Assembly: GCF_003032475.1 (NCBI RefSeq)
Contig: NZ_CP028369.1
Coordinates: 434,001 to 498,000, forward strand
Source of the DNA: Streptomyces sp. P3
GTDB lineage: Bacteria > Actinomycetota > Actinomycetes > Streptomycetales > Streptomycetaceae
Direction of reading: 5' to 3'
Length of the DNA stretch: 64,000 nucleotides
The notes below the pieces were generated by a model that made no database searches, was not told the origin of the DNA, and saw only the letters and a list, made by a program, of their open reading frames with translations. Below are positions 9,801 to 18,240 of the stretch, piece by piece. Position numbers and translations under genes: made by a program. The stretch's first letter is position 1. Every line of letters begins with the position of its first letter.

Positions 9801-9889
9801 CGGGAGAGCGCGTCGTGCAGGATGTCCAGCTCGTCGGAACGGCCGACGAAGACGGGGCTGACGGACCTGGTCTCCACGGGGGCGAGCAT
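6809..9889 (-). CDS. Large ATP-binding LuxR-family (LAL-type) transcriptional regulator
   Basis: Multidomain STAND-type regulator of about 1026 residues. An N-terminal AAA/NACHT-like ATPase has Walker A GGEAGVGKTRL (~residue 41) and Walker B LALEDLHWAD (~153). A long helical TPR-like sensor region fills the middle, and a C-terminal LuxR HTH (LTSRERDVLRLVSAGRTNRQ, ~950-1010) binds DNA. Proteins of this type often control secondary metabolism or sugar use, usually activated by a ligand plus ATP, but the target here is unknown. The ATG at 9889 is chosen because conserved homology begins just after it (VFVGRSDEL); an upstream ATG at 10030 would add a 46-residue Pro/Gly-rich leader overlapping the next gene. 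Confidence 0.92.
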   Translation of the reverse strand: MLAPVETRSVSPVFVGRSDELDILHDALSRAAAGEPQALLVGGEAGVGKTRLVEEFAATAGRGGAVVAVGGCVEMGAYGLPFAPFSTALRALRRALPDEFAAAVAGQEDELARLLPECGEATAGRHDEEGTARLFELVARLLERLAADRTVVLALEDLHWADASTRHLLSYLLRTLRSGRLVVLATYRADDIHRRHPLRPLLAELDRLRTVRRLELARFTRDEVGRQIAGILAREPDPEQVDAIFERSDGNAFFVEELAVAAHEGCRTGLTDSLRDLLLVRVEALPDSAQNVARIVAEGGSTVEYRLLDAVARLAEDDLIEALRAAVNAHLLLAAPGGDGYRFRHSLVREAVSDDLLPGERSRLNRRYAEALQADPTLVPADERVMRLASYWYHAHDPAKALPAVLDASVEARSRRAYSEQLRLLERAMELWEAAPEEVRAALRPVDHTEVYPSCPPERPEGVPGGGPAPATTPLRYLDLLAEATVAGRYCGERERALKIAKRALRLLDDGAGDPRRAAWFWVQRSRLVRALGRGSGREELARAQELMRGLPPSEVHAEVLAHAAGWSALHVPGPDAYRAAEQAVEYARMVGARETELKARQILGILMVDAGHIETGLTELSEVKDRALAEDIPTVALDAYVNLPSELEAVGRSREAVAIMAEGLLYAQRQGLPDTEAWVHGNLAESLLSLGRWDEADRASAEAGRIARGVGVKGVHATLRAELALARGDLAEAGRRLDAAQRYAGSSERMPQQHLPLARLAIALAVAEDRPADARSHLEHALEVGFPPGAQRYAWPLLLTAVSAVDAVPAVDAAAGTDAGLPDRIRRAAKKLVAIAPVWQAHALWLHAELARAEGRDDPDDWSEVVAALECLERPYDLARARHRLAEALLAVGGDAARDRAAELLRLAHAVAAHLGARPLADAVALLGRRARLPRTTAPGTPADPADPLAPLGLTSRERDVLRLVSAGRTNRQIAEELFISPKTASVHVSNILSKLDVSGRGEAAAVAHRLGLFPPTAGDGLIAR

Positions 9890-10026
9890 CGCACGCGGGC
9901 ACGAGGGGGGCCCAGCGGTTATCGCCGGGCCCCCGGTGCGCGGGGACCGAGGTGTTCCCCCGGCGGGTGTGCCCCCGGTGGGCGGGCGGCCGACCTCCGT
10001 GCGGCCGCCCGCCACCGGCGCGGCGG

Positions 10027-10221
10027 TCACGCCGTCCGGGGGAACCGGAGCCGGCGCGTACGGTGGCTATGGGACTCCGACTCGGCGCCCCCGTCCGCGC
10101 GTTCGGCGGCGGCGCGGCGGGCCGCGCGAGCGCCTCGGGCGGCGGTGCGGGCGAGCCCCTCGTCGGCGGCCCGACGGCGCAGTTCGGCGGAACGGGCCTG
10201 GTGGAGCTCGTACTCGTACAT
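10027..10221 (-). CDS. Small Arg/Ala-rich hypothetical protein
   Basis: 64-residue product starting MYEYELHQARSAELRRRAAD and rich in Arg and Ala; probably a single charged helix. I recognise similar short Streptomyces proteins but know no function. Among three in-frame ATGs (10221, 10230 and 10320), 10221 is chosen because AGGGG at 10231-10235 sits about nine bases upstream. That ribosome site forms one arm of an 11-bp inverted repeat in the leader (separate entry), so translation may be controlled by RNA structure. Confidence 0.65.
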   Translation of the reverse strand: MYEYELHQARSAELRRRAADEGLARTAARGARAARRAAAERADGGAESESHSHRTRRLRFPRTA

Positions 10222-10230
10222 GGTGTGCAT

Positions 10231-10292
10231 CCCCTGGGAGATCGGTTTCGGCTTCGCTTGTCCGCGATGCCTCGACCTTCGTCTCCCAGGGG
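10231..10292 (-). promoter_or_regulatory. Inverted repeat occluding the ribosome site of the 10221 gene
   Basis: A perfect 11-bp inverted repeat: cccctgggaga (10231-10241) and tctcccagggg (10282-10292), separated by 40 bp. In the transcript of the small gene starting at 10221 the proximal arm contains the AGGGG ribosome site, so pairing would hide it. It may be a translational switch or a DNA operator; sequence alone does not decide. Confidence 0.5.
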
Positions 10293-10351
10293 GGTCCGCC
10301 GCATCGGGAGAGTTCCGCATCTTCGGCGGGCGGCGGGGCCTTAGACGCGCC

Positions 10352-10405
10352 CGAGGGGCCTCAGAGCCGGCCGTAAGGTGCTTACGGCCGTCCTGAGACC
10401 CCTCG
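10352..10405 (-). terminator. Long two-part hairpin after the 10420 gene
   Basis: Outer arms cgaggggcctcag (10352-10364) and ctgagacccctcg (10393-10405) pair with one mismatch. Inner arms ggccgtaag (10369-10377) and cttacggcc (10381-10389) pair perfectly around a GTG loop. It lies just past the stop of the membrane protein gene and before the next minus-strand gene, so transcription termination is the simplest reading. Confidence 0.7.
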
Positions 10406-10419
10406 TGGTCTGCGGGAAC

Positions 10420-11028
10420 TCAGCTCCCGGGCAGGGCGAGCAGCGCGTCGGTGTACTTGAGCACGGCCAGCAGCAGACCGATCACGCCGAGCGTCACGCC
10501 CGCCCAGGAGACCGACTTGATCCAGGCCGCCTGCGGCCGGTCCGGGCTGCCGAAGGCCGGGCGGGCCAGCACGACGACGCCGACGACCAGCGCGGTGAGC
10601 GCGAACAGGCCGGCGCACAGGGCGGTGATCTGCCAGGGATCGCCGTAGCTCTCCTTGAGCTGAACGGCGATGCTCGGGGTCCCGCTCGCCGAGTTCTCCA
10701 TCTGACCGAGAATGGATTCGCGTTGGGCGGCGATCGTGCCGACCCAGCTGCCGGTCAGCGACACGAAGCCGAGGACCGCGGAGACGACCGCGCCCGCGCC
10801 CTGCCCCACGCCGACGGACTCCTCCCCGAGCCCGTCCAAGTCGTCTTCGGCCCGCGCTTCCCGCACGCCGCTCTCCCGGGAGTCCGCGAGCTCCCCGGAG
10901 TCCTCGGGCTCGGTCTCCGTCGCCGCCCGGTCGTCGGCGTCGGTCCTGGTGACGTCCACCTTCTCCTCGTCGCTCGTGGCCCCGGCGCCGGATTCGGCCC
11001 CGGCCTGGTCAGCAGTCTTGGTTCCCAT
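10420..11028 (-). CDS. Membrane protein with acidic N-terminal tail
   Basis: 202-residue protein. Residues 1-80 are hydrophilic and rich in Glu/Asp/Ala. The rest holds three to four hydrophobic segments (around AVVSAVLGFVSL, ITALCAGLFALTALVVGVVV and WAGVTLGVIGLLLAVL). No family recognised. The ATG at 11028 is preferred over the longer frame from 11247 because the extra N-terminus overlaps the acetyltransferase gene and looks non-coding. A long hairpin follows the stop. Confidence 0.75.
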   Translation of the reverse strand: MGTKTADQAGAESGAGATSDEEKVDVTRTDADDRAATETEPEDSGELADSRESGVREARAEDDLDGLGEESVGVGQGAGAVVSAVLGFVSLTGSWVGTIAAQRESILGQMENSASGTPSIAVQLKESYGDPWQITALCAGLFALTALVVGVVVLARPAFGSPDRPQAAWIKSVSWAGVTLGVIGLLLAVLKYTDALLALPGS

Positions 11029-11063
11029 ACCTCGCACCGTACGGACGCTCTCTGAGAGGTCCC

Positions 11064-11636
11064 TTAATGATCGTTGTGAGCGGCGGCCGCGCGAGCGTCG
11101 CGCCACTCCTGGGCCAGCACGGACCACACCTCGAGGTCGTGCCGCTCCCCACGATAGGGGTGGGCCTGGCGGCGGACGCCGTCGCGGGTCATGCCGAGCC
11201 GCCGGGCGACGTTCAGACTGGCCGTGTTGCCGGCGGAGGCGATCCACTCGACCCGCTGGATCCCGCGCTGCTCCACCGCGTGGTCGATCAGGACCCGCAC
11301 GGCCCGGGTGATCAGCCCTCGTCCGGTGGCGGCGGGCTCCAGCCAGCAGCCGACCTCGCAGTTACCGCTCCCGGCGTCGAAGTTCAGCAGGAGCGCACCG
11401 CCCACCAGGCGGCCGTCCAGCCACAGGCCGTGCAGCGAGCCGGTGTCGGCGGCGCGCATGTCGGCGTATCTCTGCAGCGTCACCCGCGCGGTCGCCACGT
11501 CGACGGCCTTCGTGCCGAAGGGGGCGTAGCGGTTGATGAAGTCCCGGCCGCGCTGCAGGTGTGTCAGGAACTCCTCGGCGTGCCAGGGCTCCAGGGGGCG
11601 CAACTCGGCTCCGTCACCCAGCGATATCGCGTACAT
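11064..11636 (-). CDS. GNAT-family N-acetyltransferase (RimJ/RimL type)
   Basis: 190-residue acetyl-CoA-dependent acetyltransferase, RimJ/RimL/SpeG-like. Visible family features are an N-terminal LRPLEPWHAEEF segment, VGCWLEPAATGRGLITRAV (the acetyl-CoA P-loop region with the GRG turn, ~residue 110), and VEWIASAGNTASLNVARRLG with the conserved Asn. The acceptor may be a protein N-terminus or a small amine. The ATG at 11636 lies inside the 3' end of the upstream MMPL gene (23-bp overlap), so the two are probably translationally coupled. Confidence 0.88.
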   Translation of the reverse strand: MYAISLGDGAELRPLEPWHAEEFLTHLQRGRDFINRYAPFGTKAVDVATARVTLQRYADMRAADTGSLHGLWLDGRLVGGALLLNFDAGSGNCEVGCWLEPAATGRGLITRAVRVLIDHAVEQRGIQRVEWIASAGNTASLNVARRLGMTRDGVRRQAHPYRGERHDLEVWSVLAQEWRDARAAAAHNDH

Positions 11637-13878
11637 CCGGCCGCGGCTCCCTCTCCAGTTCCTCCATCGCCCCGGGGAGCTTCTCATGGGCGGCCCGGCA
11701 CTCGGGCGGTTCGATGCTGATCCGCGGCAGGCGCCGGTCGAGCGCGCGGGGCAACCACCAGTTGGCGCCGCCGAGCAGGTGCATGAGGGCGGGGACGAGG
11801 AGGGCACGCAGGACGAAGGCGTCGAGGGCGACGGCGGCGGCGAGCGCGATGCCGAACATGGCGATCACCCGGTCGCCGCTGAGCACGAAGGCGAGGAAGA
11901 CCGAGATCATGATGACGGCGGCCGAGTTGATGACCCGGCTGGTCTCGGCGAGGCCGATACGGACCGCGCGCCGGTTGTCGCCGGTCTCCAGCCACTCCTC
12001 GTACATCCGGCCGACCAGGAAGACCTGGTAGTCCATGGAGAGCCCGAACAGCACCGAGACCATGATCACGGGGAGGAAGGGTTCGATGGGACCGGCGCGG
12101 CCGAGTCCCAGCAGGTCGCTGCCCCAGCCCCACTGGAAGACGGCCACCACGATCCCGAAGGCGGCGGCGACGGCGGCCACGTTCATGACGGCGGCCTTCA
12201 GCGGGATGCCCACGGACCGGAACGCCAGCAGGAGCAGCAGGCAGCCCAGTCCGACGACGACGCCCACGAAGAGCGGCAGCTTGTCGACGATGACGTCCGC
12301 GAAGTCGTCGTAGCCGGCCGTGACGCCGCCGACCTGCACGTCGAGGGAGGTGCCCGCCTCGGCGCGGGGCAGCACCTCGGTGCGCAGCCGGTCGACGAGT
12401 TCGCTGGTGCGCTGCGACTGCGGGGCCGAGTCGGGGACCACGGTGAGATACGCGGTGCGGCCGCCGGAGCCGAAGGTCACCGGTGACACCGACGCCACAC
12501 CGTCCGTGGTGCGCAGGGCGGTGTCGAGGTTGTCCAGGGCGAGCCGGTCCTCGGCGCCGCCGACGCGGGTCACCAGGGTCAGCGGGCCGTTGACGCCGGG
12601 CCCGAAACCTCCCCCGCTCTCGGCCGCGCTCGAGCGCGAGGCGCCTCCGGCAAGGAGGTCGTAGGCCTGGCGGGTGGTGGCCGTTTCCGGGCCGTTGCCC
12701 TGGTCGGAGGTGCCGAGGCGGAGGGAGAAGGTGGGCAGGGCGAGCACGCCGATGACGACCAGGGCGAGCGCGCCGAGGAGCTTGGGACGGCGCTCCACGA
12801 ACGCCGACCAGCGCGCGGCGAGCCCGGTCGGGAGCTCCGGCTGGGGTCCGTGTTCGGTGAGGCGGCGGCGTTCACGGCGGCTGAGGGCGCGCATGCCGAT
12901 GAAGGACAGCAGGGCGGGCAGCAGCGTCACGGAGGCCGCGACCGTGAGGACGACGGTGAGCGAGGCGGCGATCGCCACGCCGTTGAGGAAGCTCAGGCGC
13001 AGGACCAGCATGCCGAGCAGGGCGATGCACACGGTGGCTCCCGCGAAGACGACCGCGCGCCCGGTGGTGGTGACGGCGTTCGCGGCGGCCTCGGGGACCG
13101 GCAGCCCGCGTTTCAGCCCGCGCCGGTGTCGGGTCACGATGAACAGGGCGTAGTCGATGCCGACGCCCAGCCCGATGAGCATGCCGAGCATGGGCGCGAA
13201 GTCGGCGACGGTCATGGCGTGCCCGAGCAGCACGATCCCGGCGTAGGCGGTGCCGACGCCCACGAGGGCGGTGGCGATGGGCAGCGCCGAGGCGGCGAGC
13301 GAGCCGAAGGCGAGGAAGAGCACGACGGCGGCCACGACCACGCCGACGATCTCGGCGAGGTGCCCGCCGGAGGACTCGGTGAGCGCGATGGCGCTGCCGC
13401 CCAGTTCGACCTGGAGCCCGTCGCTCTCGGCGGCCTTGGCGGTGTCGACGACGGCCCGCGCCTCGCCCTCGTCGATGTCCTCGGCGCGGTCCTCGAAGGT
13501 GACGGTCGCGTAGGCGGTGTGCCCGTCCTTGCTGATCCGGGCCGTGCCCTGGTCTCCGTAGGGGCCGGCGACGGAGGCCACCCCGGGGAGGCCGGCGATC
13601 TTCTCCAGCGTCCGGGTCATGGTCTGTTCGACGTCCGCGGCGTCCACGGAGCCTGTCGTGGTGTGCCAGACCACGGTGTCGCTGTCGCCGCCGAGATCCG
13701 GAAAGGCCTCGGTGAGCAGCGAGGTGGCACGGCCGGACTCGGTGCCGGGGACCTCGTAGTCGTTGGAGTACGCGGAGCCGGCGACGGCGGCCGCGGTGGC
13801 GGTGCCTCCCAGGGCGATGAGCCAGAGCAGCACCACCATCAGGCGGTTGCGGACACACCAACGCGCGAGGGCTGCCAC
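11614..13878 (-). CDS. MMPL/RND-family membrane transporter
   Basis: 754-residue polytopic exporter of the MMPL family (two MMPL domains, about 12 membrane helices, two large extracytoplasmic loops). Members export lipids, pigments or small molecules in actinobacteria using the proton gradient. N-terminal helix LMVVLLWLIALGGTATAAAV; transport-domain helices carry GIDYALFIVTRHR and LSMDYQVFLVGRMYEEW, the intramembrane Asp-Tyr motifs typical of the family. The GTG at 13878 is chosen because GGGAGCACAGCT immediately precedes it. The 3' end overlaps the acetyltransferase gene. An imperfect palindrome upstream (13956-14011) could be an operator. Confidence 0.92.
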   Translation of the reverse strand: MAALARWCVRNRLMVVLLWLIALGGTATAAAVAGSAYSNDYEVPGTESGRATSLLTEAFPDLGGDSDTVVWHTTTGSVDAADVEQTMTRTLEKIAGLPGVASVAGPYGDQGTARISKDGHTAYATVTFEDRAEDIDEGEARAVVDTAKAAESDGLQVELGGSAIALTESSGGHLAEIVGVVVAAVVLFLAFGSLAASALPIATALVGVGTAYAGIVLLGHAMTVADFAPMLGMLIGLGVGIDYALFIVTRHRRGLKRGLPVPEAAANAVTTTGRAVVFAGATVCIALLGMLVLRLSFLNGVAIAASLTVVLTVAASVTLLPALLSFIGMRALSRRERRRLTEHGPQPELPTGLAARWSAFVERRPKLLGALALVVIGVLALPTFSLRLGTSDQGNGPETATTRQAYDLLAGGASRSSAAESGGGFGPGVNGPLTLVTRVGGAEDRLALDNLDTALRTTDGVASVSPVTFGSGGRTAYLTVVPDSAPQSQRTSELVDRLRTEVLPRAEAGTSLDVQVGGVTAGYDDFADVIVDKLPLFVGVVVGLGCLLLLLAFRSVGIPLKAAVMNVAAVAAAFGIVVAVFQWGWGSDLLGLGRAGPIEPFLPVIMVSVLFGLSMDYQVFLVGRMYEEWLETGDNRRAVRIGLAETSRVINSAAVIMISVFLAFVLSGDRVIAMFGIALAAAVALDAFVLRALLVPALMHLLGGANWWLPRALDRRLPRISIEPPECRAAHEKLPGAMEELEREPRPDVRDIAG

Positions 13879-13955
13879 AGCTGTGCTCCCGGAGGACGAA
13901 TTGTGGATCTTTGACCGGGAATCAGCCAGCAAAGAACGTATGAGCGATCTGGGAT

Positions 13956-14011
13956 CACTCTTGCAGGTGAAAAAGATCGAATGACACGTTCGTGTGTCTT
14001 TTCACAAGAGT
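13956..14011. promoter_or_regulatory. Imperfect palindrome upstream of the MMPL gene
   Basis: Outer arms cactcttg (13956-13963) and caagagtg (14004-14011) are perfect; inner parts gtgaaaaag and cttttcac nearly match; the centre holds acacg-ttc-gtgtg. The element lies ~80 bp upstream of the MMPL start, in a locally AT-richer stretch between that gene and the preceding minus-strand gene. It could be a repressor operator or a terminator of the upstream gene. Confidence 0.45.
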
Positions 14012-14124
14012 GGGAGACACGTCACAGGACAATAACGGCGTCCTTGTCGGGCCATGTCGGCCTCGTCACAGCGGGCCGCGCCGGTCACGACAGCGAGCCG
14101 CGTCGGTCGCCACGCCCGGCCGCG

Positions 14125-14436
14125 TCAGTCGGACTGGTCCCCGATCGCCATGACCATCACGCCGACGACGAGCAGCCACAGCGCGCGCCGGGTACGTCCC
14201 CGGGAGCCGAGGAACGCGGCGAGCGCGCAGACGGCGGCGCCGAGCGCGTAGGCCGACGGGACGAGAGCCGGGACGGAGCGGCCGAGGCGTATGAGGGACG
14301 CGGCGAGGCCGGCGAGGGCGAGCAGGACTCCGGCGACGGTCGCCGTCCAGCGGGCCCGCCGGGCCTCCTCGGTGCCGTACTCCTCGTCCGGGTCCTCGGT
14401 GTCGCTGTGGGCGTCGGAGTCGGTTCGTGCACTCAT
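14125..14436 (-). CDS. Small integral membrane protein
   Basis: 103-residue protein with a Glu/Asp-rich N-terminus (about 25 residues) followed by three hydrophobic segments: around WTATVAGVLLALAGLAASLI, ALVPSAYALGAAVCALAAFL and ALWLLVVGVMVMAIG. No recognised domain. The ATG at 14436 begins Met-Ser-Ala-Arg-Thr-Asp; longer frames upstream run into the gatB terminator and are rejected. Downstream of gatB on the same strand but separated by a strong terminator, so probably its own unit. Confidence 0.75.
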   Translation of the reverse strand: MSARTDSDAHSDTEDPDEEYGTEEARRARWTATVAGVLLALAGLAASLIRLGRSVPALVPSAYALGAAVCALAAFLGSRGRTRRALWLLVVGVMVMAIGDQSD

Positions 14437-14472
14437 GGCGGGCGAGCGTAGCGCGTCCGGCCGGGAACGCGG

Positions 14473-14506
14473 CCAGGGGTGCACCGGCGAACCGGTGCAC
14501 CCCTGG
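14473..14506 (-). terminator. gatB terminator
   Basis: Perfect 15-bp stem, ccaggggtgcaccgg (14473-14487) and ccggtgcacccctgg (14492-14506), with a 4-base cgaa loop, 17 bp after the gatB stop. A strong factor-independent-like hairpin without a long U run, as is usual in Streptomyces. Confidence 0.85.
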
Positions 14507-14522
14507 TGGCTCTCGAGGGGGA

Positions 14523-16037
14523 TCAGCCCTCGCTGACGCCCAGCTTCTCCAGGATCAGCTCCTTGACGCGGGCCGCGTCGGCCTGACCGCGCGTGGCCTT
14601 CATCACGGCGCCGACCAGCGCGCCGGCCGCGGCGACCTTGCCGCTGCGGATCTTGTCGGCGATGCCCGGATTGCCGGCGATGGCCTCGTCGACGGCCGTG
14701 CCCAGCGCCGAGTCGTCGGAGACGACCTTCAGCCCGCGCTTGTCGACGACCTCGTCCGGGGTGCCCTCGCCCGCGAGAACGCCCTCGATGACCTGGCGGG
14801 CCAGCTTGTCGTTGAGGTCGCCCTTCGAGACGAGCTCGGCGACCCGGGCGACCTGCTGCGCGGTGATGGCCAGTTCGTCGAGCGCGACGCCCGACTCGTT
14901 GGCACTGCGCGCCAGTTCGCCCATCCACCACTTGCGGGCGGACGCCGCGTCGGCCCCGGCGTCGATGGTGGCGACGATCAGCTCCAGCGCGCCGGCGTTC
15001 AGGATCGACTGCATGTCGTTGGCGGACACGCCCCACTCGGCGACCAGCCGGTTGCGGCGGGCCAGCGGCAGCTCCGGCAGCCCGGCGCGGATCTCCTCGA
15101 CCCACTCGCGGGACGGAGCGACCGGGACGAGGTCGGGCTCCGGGAAGTACCGGTAGTCCTCGGCCTCCTCCTTCACGCGGCCCGAGGTCGTGGACCCGGT
15201 GTCCTCGTGGAAGTGGCGGGTCTCCTGGACGATCGTGCCGCCGCCGTTCAGGACGGCCGCGTGCCGCTGGATCTCGAAGCGGGCCGCACGCTCCACGGAC
15301 CGCAACGAGTTCACGTTCTTCGTCTCGGAGCGCGTGCCGAACTTCTCCCGGCCGTGCGGGCGCAGCGACAGGTTCACGTCGCAGCGCATCTGGCCCATCT
15401 CCATACGGGCCTCGGAGACGCCGAGCGCCTTGATGACCTCGCGCAGCTCACGCACGTAGGCCCGGGCGACCTCGGGGGCACGCTCGCCCGCGCCCTCGAT
15501 CGGCTTGGTGACGATCTCGATGAGCGGGATGCCGGCCCGGTTGTAGTCCAGCAGCGAGTGGGACGCGCCGTGGATGCGGCCGGTGGCACCGCCGACGTGC
15601 GTCGACTTGCCGGTGTCCTCCTCCATGTGGGCGCGCTCGATCTGCACCCGGAAGGTCTCGCCGTCCTCCAGCTGTACGTCGAGGTAGCCGTCGAAGGCGA
15701 TCGGCTCGTCGTACTGGGAGGTCTGGAAGTTCTTCGGCATGTCCGGATAGAAGTAGTTCTTCCGGGCGAAACGGCACCACTCGGCGATCTCGCAGTTCAG
15801 CGCGAGACCGATCTTGATGGCCGACTCGATGCCGATCGCGTTGACGACCGGGAGCGCGCCGGGCAGGCCGAGGCAGGTGGGACAGGTCTGCGTGTTGGCG
15901 TCCCTACCGAGCTCGGTCGAGCAGCCGCAGAACATCTTGGTCTTGGTGCCGAGTTCGACATGGACCTCGAGGCCCATGACGGGGTCGTACGACGCCAGCG
16001 CGTCCTCGTACGACACCAGGTCGGTCGTGGTGGTCAC
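14523..16037 (-). CDS. gatB: Aspartyl/glutamyl-tRNA(Asn/Gln) amidotransferase subunit B
   Basis: Subunit B of the heterotrimeric GatCAB enzyme, which converts misacylated Glu-tRNA(Gln) (and Asp-tRNA(Asn)) to Gln/Asn-tRNA; GatB binds the tRNA and carries the kinase site. The 504-residue product shows the family start [20 protein letters not shown], the Cys-rich [20 protein letters not shown] region that can bind zinc, [16 protein letters not shown], and the C-terminal YqeY-like domain ([20 protein letters not shown]). Length is normal. It ends the gatC-gatA-small protein-gatB operon and is followed by a clear terminator. Confidence 0.98.
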   Translation of the reverse strand: MTTTTDLVSYEDALASYDPVMGLEVHVELGTKTKMFCGCSTELGRDANTQTCPTCLGLPGALPVVNAIGIESAIKIGLALNCEIAEWCRFARKNYFYPDMPKNFQTSQYDEPIAFDGYLDVQLEDGETFRVQIERAHMEEDTGKSTHVGGATGRIHGASHSLLDYNRAGIPLIEIVTKPIEGAGERAPEVARAYVRELREVIKALGVSEARMEMGQMRCDVNLSLRPHGREKFGTRSETKNVNSLRSVERAARFEIQRHAAVLNGGGTIVQETRHFHEDTGSTTSGRVKEEAEDYRYFPEPDLVPVAPSREWVEEIRAGLPELPLARRNRLVAEWGVSANDMQSILNAGALELIVATIDAGADAASARKWWMGELARSANESGVALDELAITAQQVARVAELVSKGDLNDKLARQVIEGVLAGEGTPDEVVDKRGLKVVSDDSALGTAVDEAIAGNPGIADKIRSGKVAAAGALVGAVMKATRGQADAARVKELILEKLGVSEG

Positions 16038-16052
16038 GGTGAAACTTCCCTC

Positions 16053-16292
16053 TCAGCCCAGCAGGACGTCGTCGTCGCCCAGCCGCTTCAGCTCGCGGTA
16101 GAGGATGGCGAGGCCGGTGACGATGGCGACGGCGGACACGGTGGCGTCGATCAGGACGAGCGTGTCCTTCTCGGCGCGGGCCTTCCTCAGCCGCTTGGCG
16201 ACGCCGATCGCGCCGAAGGCGGTGCCGGCGATGGACAGGTACGTGCCGGACTTGGACTTCTTGAAGCCCTTGGCCTTGTTCAGTGCACTCAC
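16053..16292 (-). CDS. Small membrane protein between gatA and gatB
   Basis: 79-residue protein starting at a GTG that overlaps the gatA stop in a GTGA arrangement, so it is translationally coupled to gatA. The gatB start lies 15 bp past its stop. A basic N-terminus ([11 protein letters not shown]) is followed by two hydrophobic segments ([17 protein letters not shown] and [20 protein letters not shown]) separated by a basic RKARAEK turn. Family and function unknown; a link to tRNA amidation is suggested only by position. Confidence 0.8.
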   Translation of the reverse strand: MSALNKAKGFKKSKSGTYLSIAGTAFGAIGVAKRLRKARAEKDTLVLIDATVSAVAIVTGLAILYRELKRLGDDDVLLG

Positions 16293-17791
16293 AGCGACGG
16301 AGCCTCCTCGATGAGCGGGTGACCCCACCTTTCCACGAAGGCGGCCTCGACGGCGGCGCCGACCTTGTAGAGACGGTCGTCCTTCAGCGCCGGGGCGATG
16401 ATCTGCAGACCGACCGGGAGGTTGTCCTCCGGGGCGAGACCGCAGGGCAGCGACATCGCCGCGTTGCCCGCGAGGTTGGTCGGGATGGTGCACAGGTCGG
16501 CCAGGTACATCGCCATCGGGTCGTCGGCGCGCTCGCCGATCGCGAAGGCGGTGGTCGGCGTCGTGGGCGACACGATCACGTCGACCTGCTCGAAGGCCTT
16601 CTCGAAGTCCCGCGTGATGAGCGTGCGGACCTTCTGCGCCGAGCCGTAGTAGGCGTCGTAGTAGCCGCTCGACAGGGCGTACGTGCCGAGCATGATGCGG
16701 CGCTTGACCTCGGGGCCGAAGCCCGCCTCACGGGTGAGGGAGGTGACGTCCTCGGCCGAGCGGGTGCCGTCGTCGCCGGTGCGGCGGCCGTAGCGCAGGC
16801 CGTCGAAGCGGGCGAGGTTGGAGGAGCACTCGGACGGCGCGATCAGGTAGTACGCCGACAGCGCGAGGTCGAAGGACGGGCAGTCCAGCTCGACGATCTC
16901 GGCGCCCAGCTCCTTCAGCAGCGCGACGGACTCGTCGAACCGCTGGATGACGCCGGCCTGGTAGCCCTCGCCGCGGAACTGCTTGACGACGCCGACGCGC
17001 ATGCCCTCGACGCTGCCGTTGCGGGCGGCCTCGACGACCGGCGGGACGGGCGCGTCGATGGACGTGGAGTCCAGCGGGTCGTGCCCGGCGATGACCTCGT
17101 GCAGCAGCGCCGCGTCCAGGACCGTGCGGGCGCAGGGGCCGCCCTGGTCGAGGGAGGACGAGAAGGCGACCATGCCGTAGCGGGAGACCGCGCCGTACGT
17201 CGGCTTCACGCCGACCGTGCCGGTGACGGCGGCCGGCTGGCGGATGGATCCGCCGGTGTCGGTGCCGATGGCGAGGGGCGCCTGAAAGGAGGCGAGCGCC
17301 GCGGACGAACCGCCGCCGGAGCCGCCGGGGATCTTGGTGAGGTCCCAGGGGTTGCCGGTCGGGCCGTAGGCGCTGTTCTCGGTGGAGGACCCCATGGCGA
17401 ACTCGTCCATGTTGGTCTTGCCGAGGATGACGACGTCGGCGGCCTTCAGCCGCTTGGTGAGCGTCGCGTCGTACGGCGGGATCCAGCCCTCGAGGATCTT
17501 CGAGCCGACGGTCGTCGGGATGCCCTCGGTGGTGAAGATGTCCTTGAGCGCGAGCGGGACGCCGGCCAGCGGGCCGAGCTTCTCGCCCCGCTCCCGCTTC
17601 TCGTCGACGGCGCGGGCCTGCGCCAGAGCGCCCTCGCGGTCGACGTGCAGGAAGGCGTGGACCTTCTCGTCGACGGCCTCGATACGGGCCAGGTGGGCCT
17701 CGGTGACCTGGACGGCCGTGAGCTCGCCGGAGGCGATCCTCGCGGCGGTCTCGGCGGCGGTGAGCCTGATGATGGTGACGTTGTCCGTCAT
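16289..17791 (-). CDS. gatA: Glutamyl-tRNA(Gln) amidotransferase subunit A
   Basis: Catalytic glutaminase subunit of GatCAB; it releases ammonia from glutamine and passes it to GatB. 500 residues, amidase-signature family. The Ser-cisSer-Lys triad is visible: Lys83 in PLALKDIF, Ser158 in the [10 protein letters not shown] signature and Ser182 in [11 protein letters not shown]. The gene starts 5 bp after gatC and its stop overlaps the start of the next small gene by 4 bp, so the whole gat group is one operon read from gatC. Confidence 0.98.
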   Translation of the reverse strand: MTDNVTIIRLTAAETAARIASGELTAVQVTEAHLARIEAVDEKVHAFLHVDREGALAQARAVDEKRERGEKLGPLAGVPLALKDIFTTEGIPTTVGSKILEGWIPPYDATLTKRLKAADVVILGKTNMDEFAMGSSTENSAYGPTGNPWDLTKIPGGSGGGSSAALASFQAPLAIGTDTGGSIRQPAAVTGTVGVKPTYGAVSRYGMVAFSSSLDQGGPCARTVLDAALLHEVIAGHDPLDSTSIDAPVPPVVEAARNGSVEGMRVGVVKQFRGEGYQAGVIQRFDESVALLKELGAEIVELDCPSFDLALSAYYLIAPSECSSNLARFDGLRYGRRTGDDGTRSAEDVTSLTREAGFGPEVKRRIMLGTYALSSGYYDAYYGSAQKVRTLITRDFEKAFEQVDVIVSPTTPTTAFAIGERADDPMAMYLADLCTIPTNLAGNAAMSLPCGLAPEDNLPVGLQIIAPALKDDRLYKVGAAVEAAFVERWGHPLIEEAPSL

Positions 17792-17796
17792 GGCGG

Positions 17797-18093
17797 TTAG
17801 TCCTCCCCCAGGATCTGCGGCACCTTGAAACGCTGCTGCTCCTGGGCCGGGGCGCCGGAGAGCGCCTGCTCGGGGGTGAGCGACGGACGGACCTCGTCCG
17901 CCCGCATGACGTTCGTCAGCGGGAGCGGGTGCGAGGTCGGCGGTACGTCTTGGTCGGCGACCTCGCTGACGCGGGCAACCGCGCCGATGATGTCGTCCAG
18001 CTGTCCCGCGAAGTGTTCGAGCTCTTCGGGCTTCAGCTCCAGACGCGCCAGCCGGGCGAGGTGGGCGACCTCCTCGCGCGTGATGCCAGGCAT
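17797..18093 (-). CDS. gatC: Glutamyl-tRNA(Gln) amidotransferase subunit C
   Basis: Small 98-residue linker subunit that holds GatA and GatB together. It has the typical start [20 protein letters not shown], the middle [15 protein letters not shown] and the C-terminal [20 protein letters not shown] segment. First gene of the gatCA-x-B operon. The roughly 150-bp gap to the rmdB stop upstream (18094-18240) should hold the operon promoter. Confidence 0.97.
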   Translation of the reverse strand: MPGITREEVAHLARLARLELKPEELEHFAGQLDDIIGAVARVSEVADQDVPPTSHPLPLTNVMRADEVRPSLTPEQALSGAPAQEQQRFKVPQILGED

Positions 18094-18240
18094 GCAGCGT
18101 TCCTCTGGGGTGGAGTGAGTGTGTGGTCTGGGCCCAATCCTAGGGTGCTGGGCCCCGTGCCCGTGAAACGCTTCGGCACCGGCCCGCGAGAGCTGCCCGC
18201 CCGCGGCCTGTGGAAGCCGCCTGCCCGCGGCCCGCAGGGG

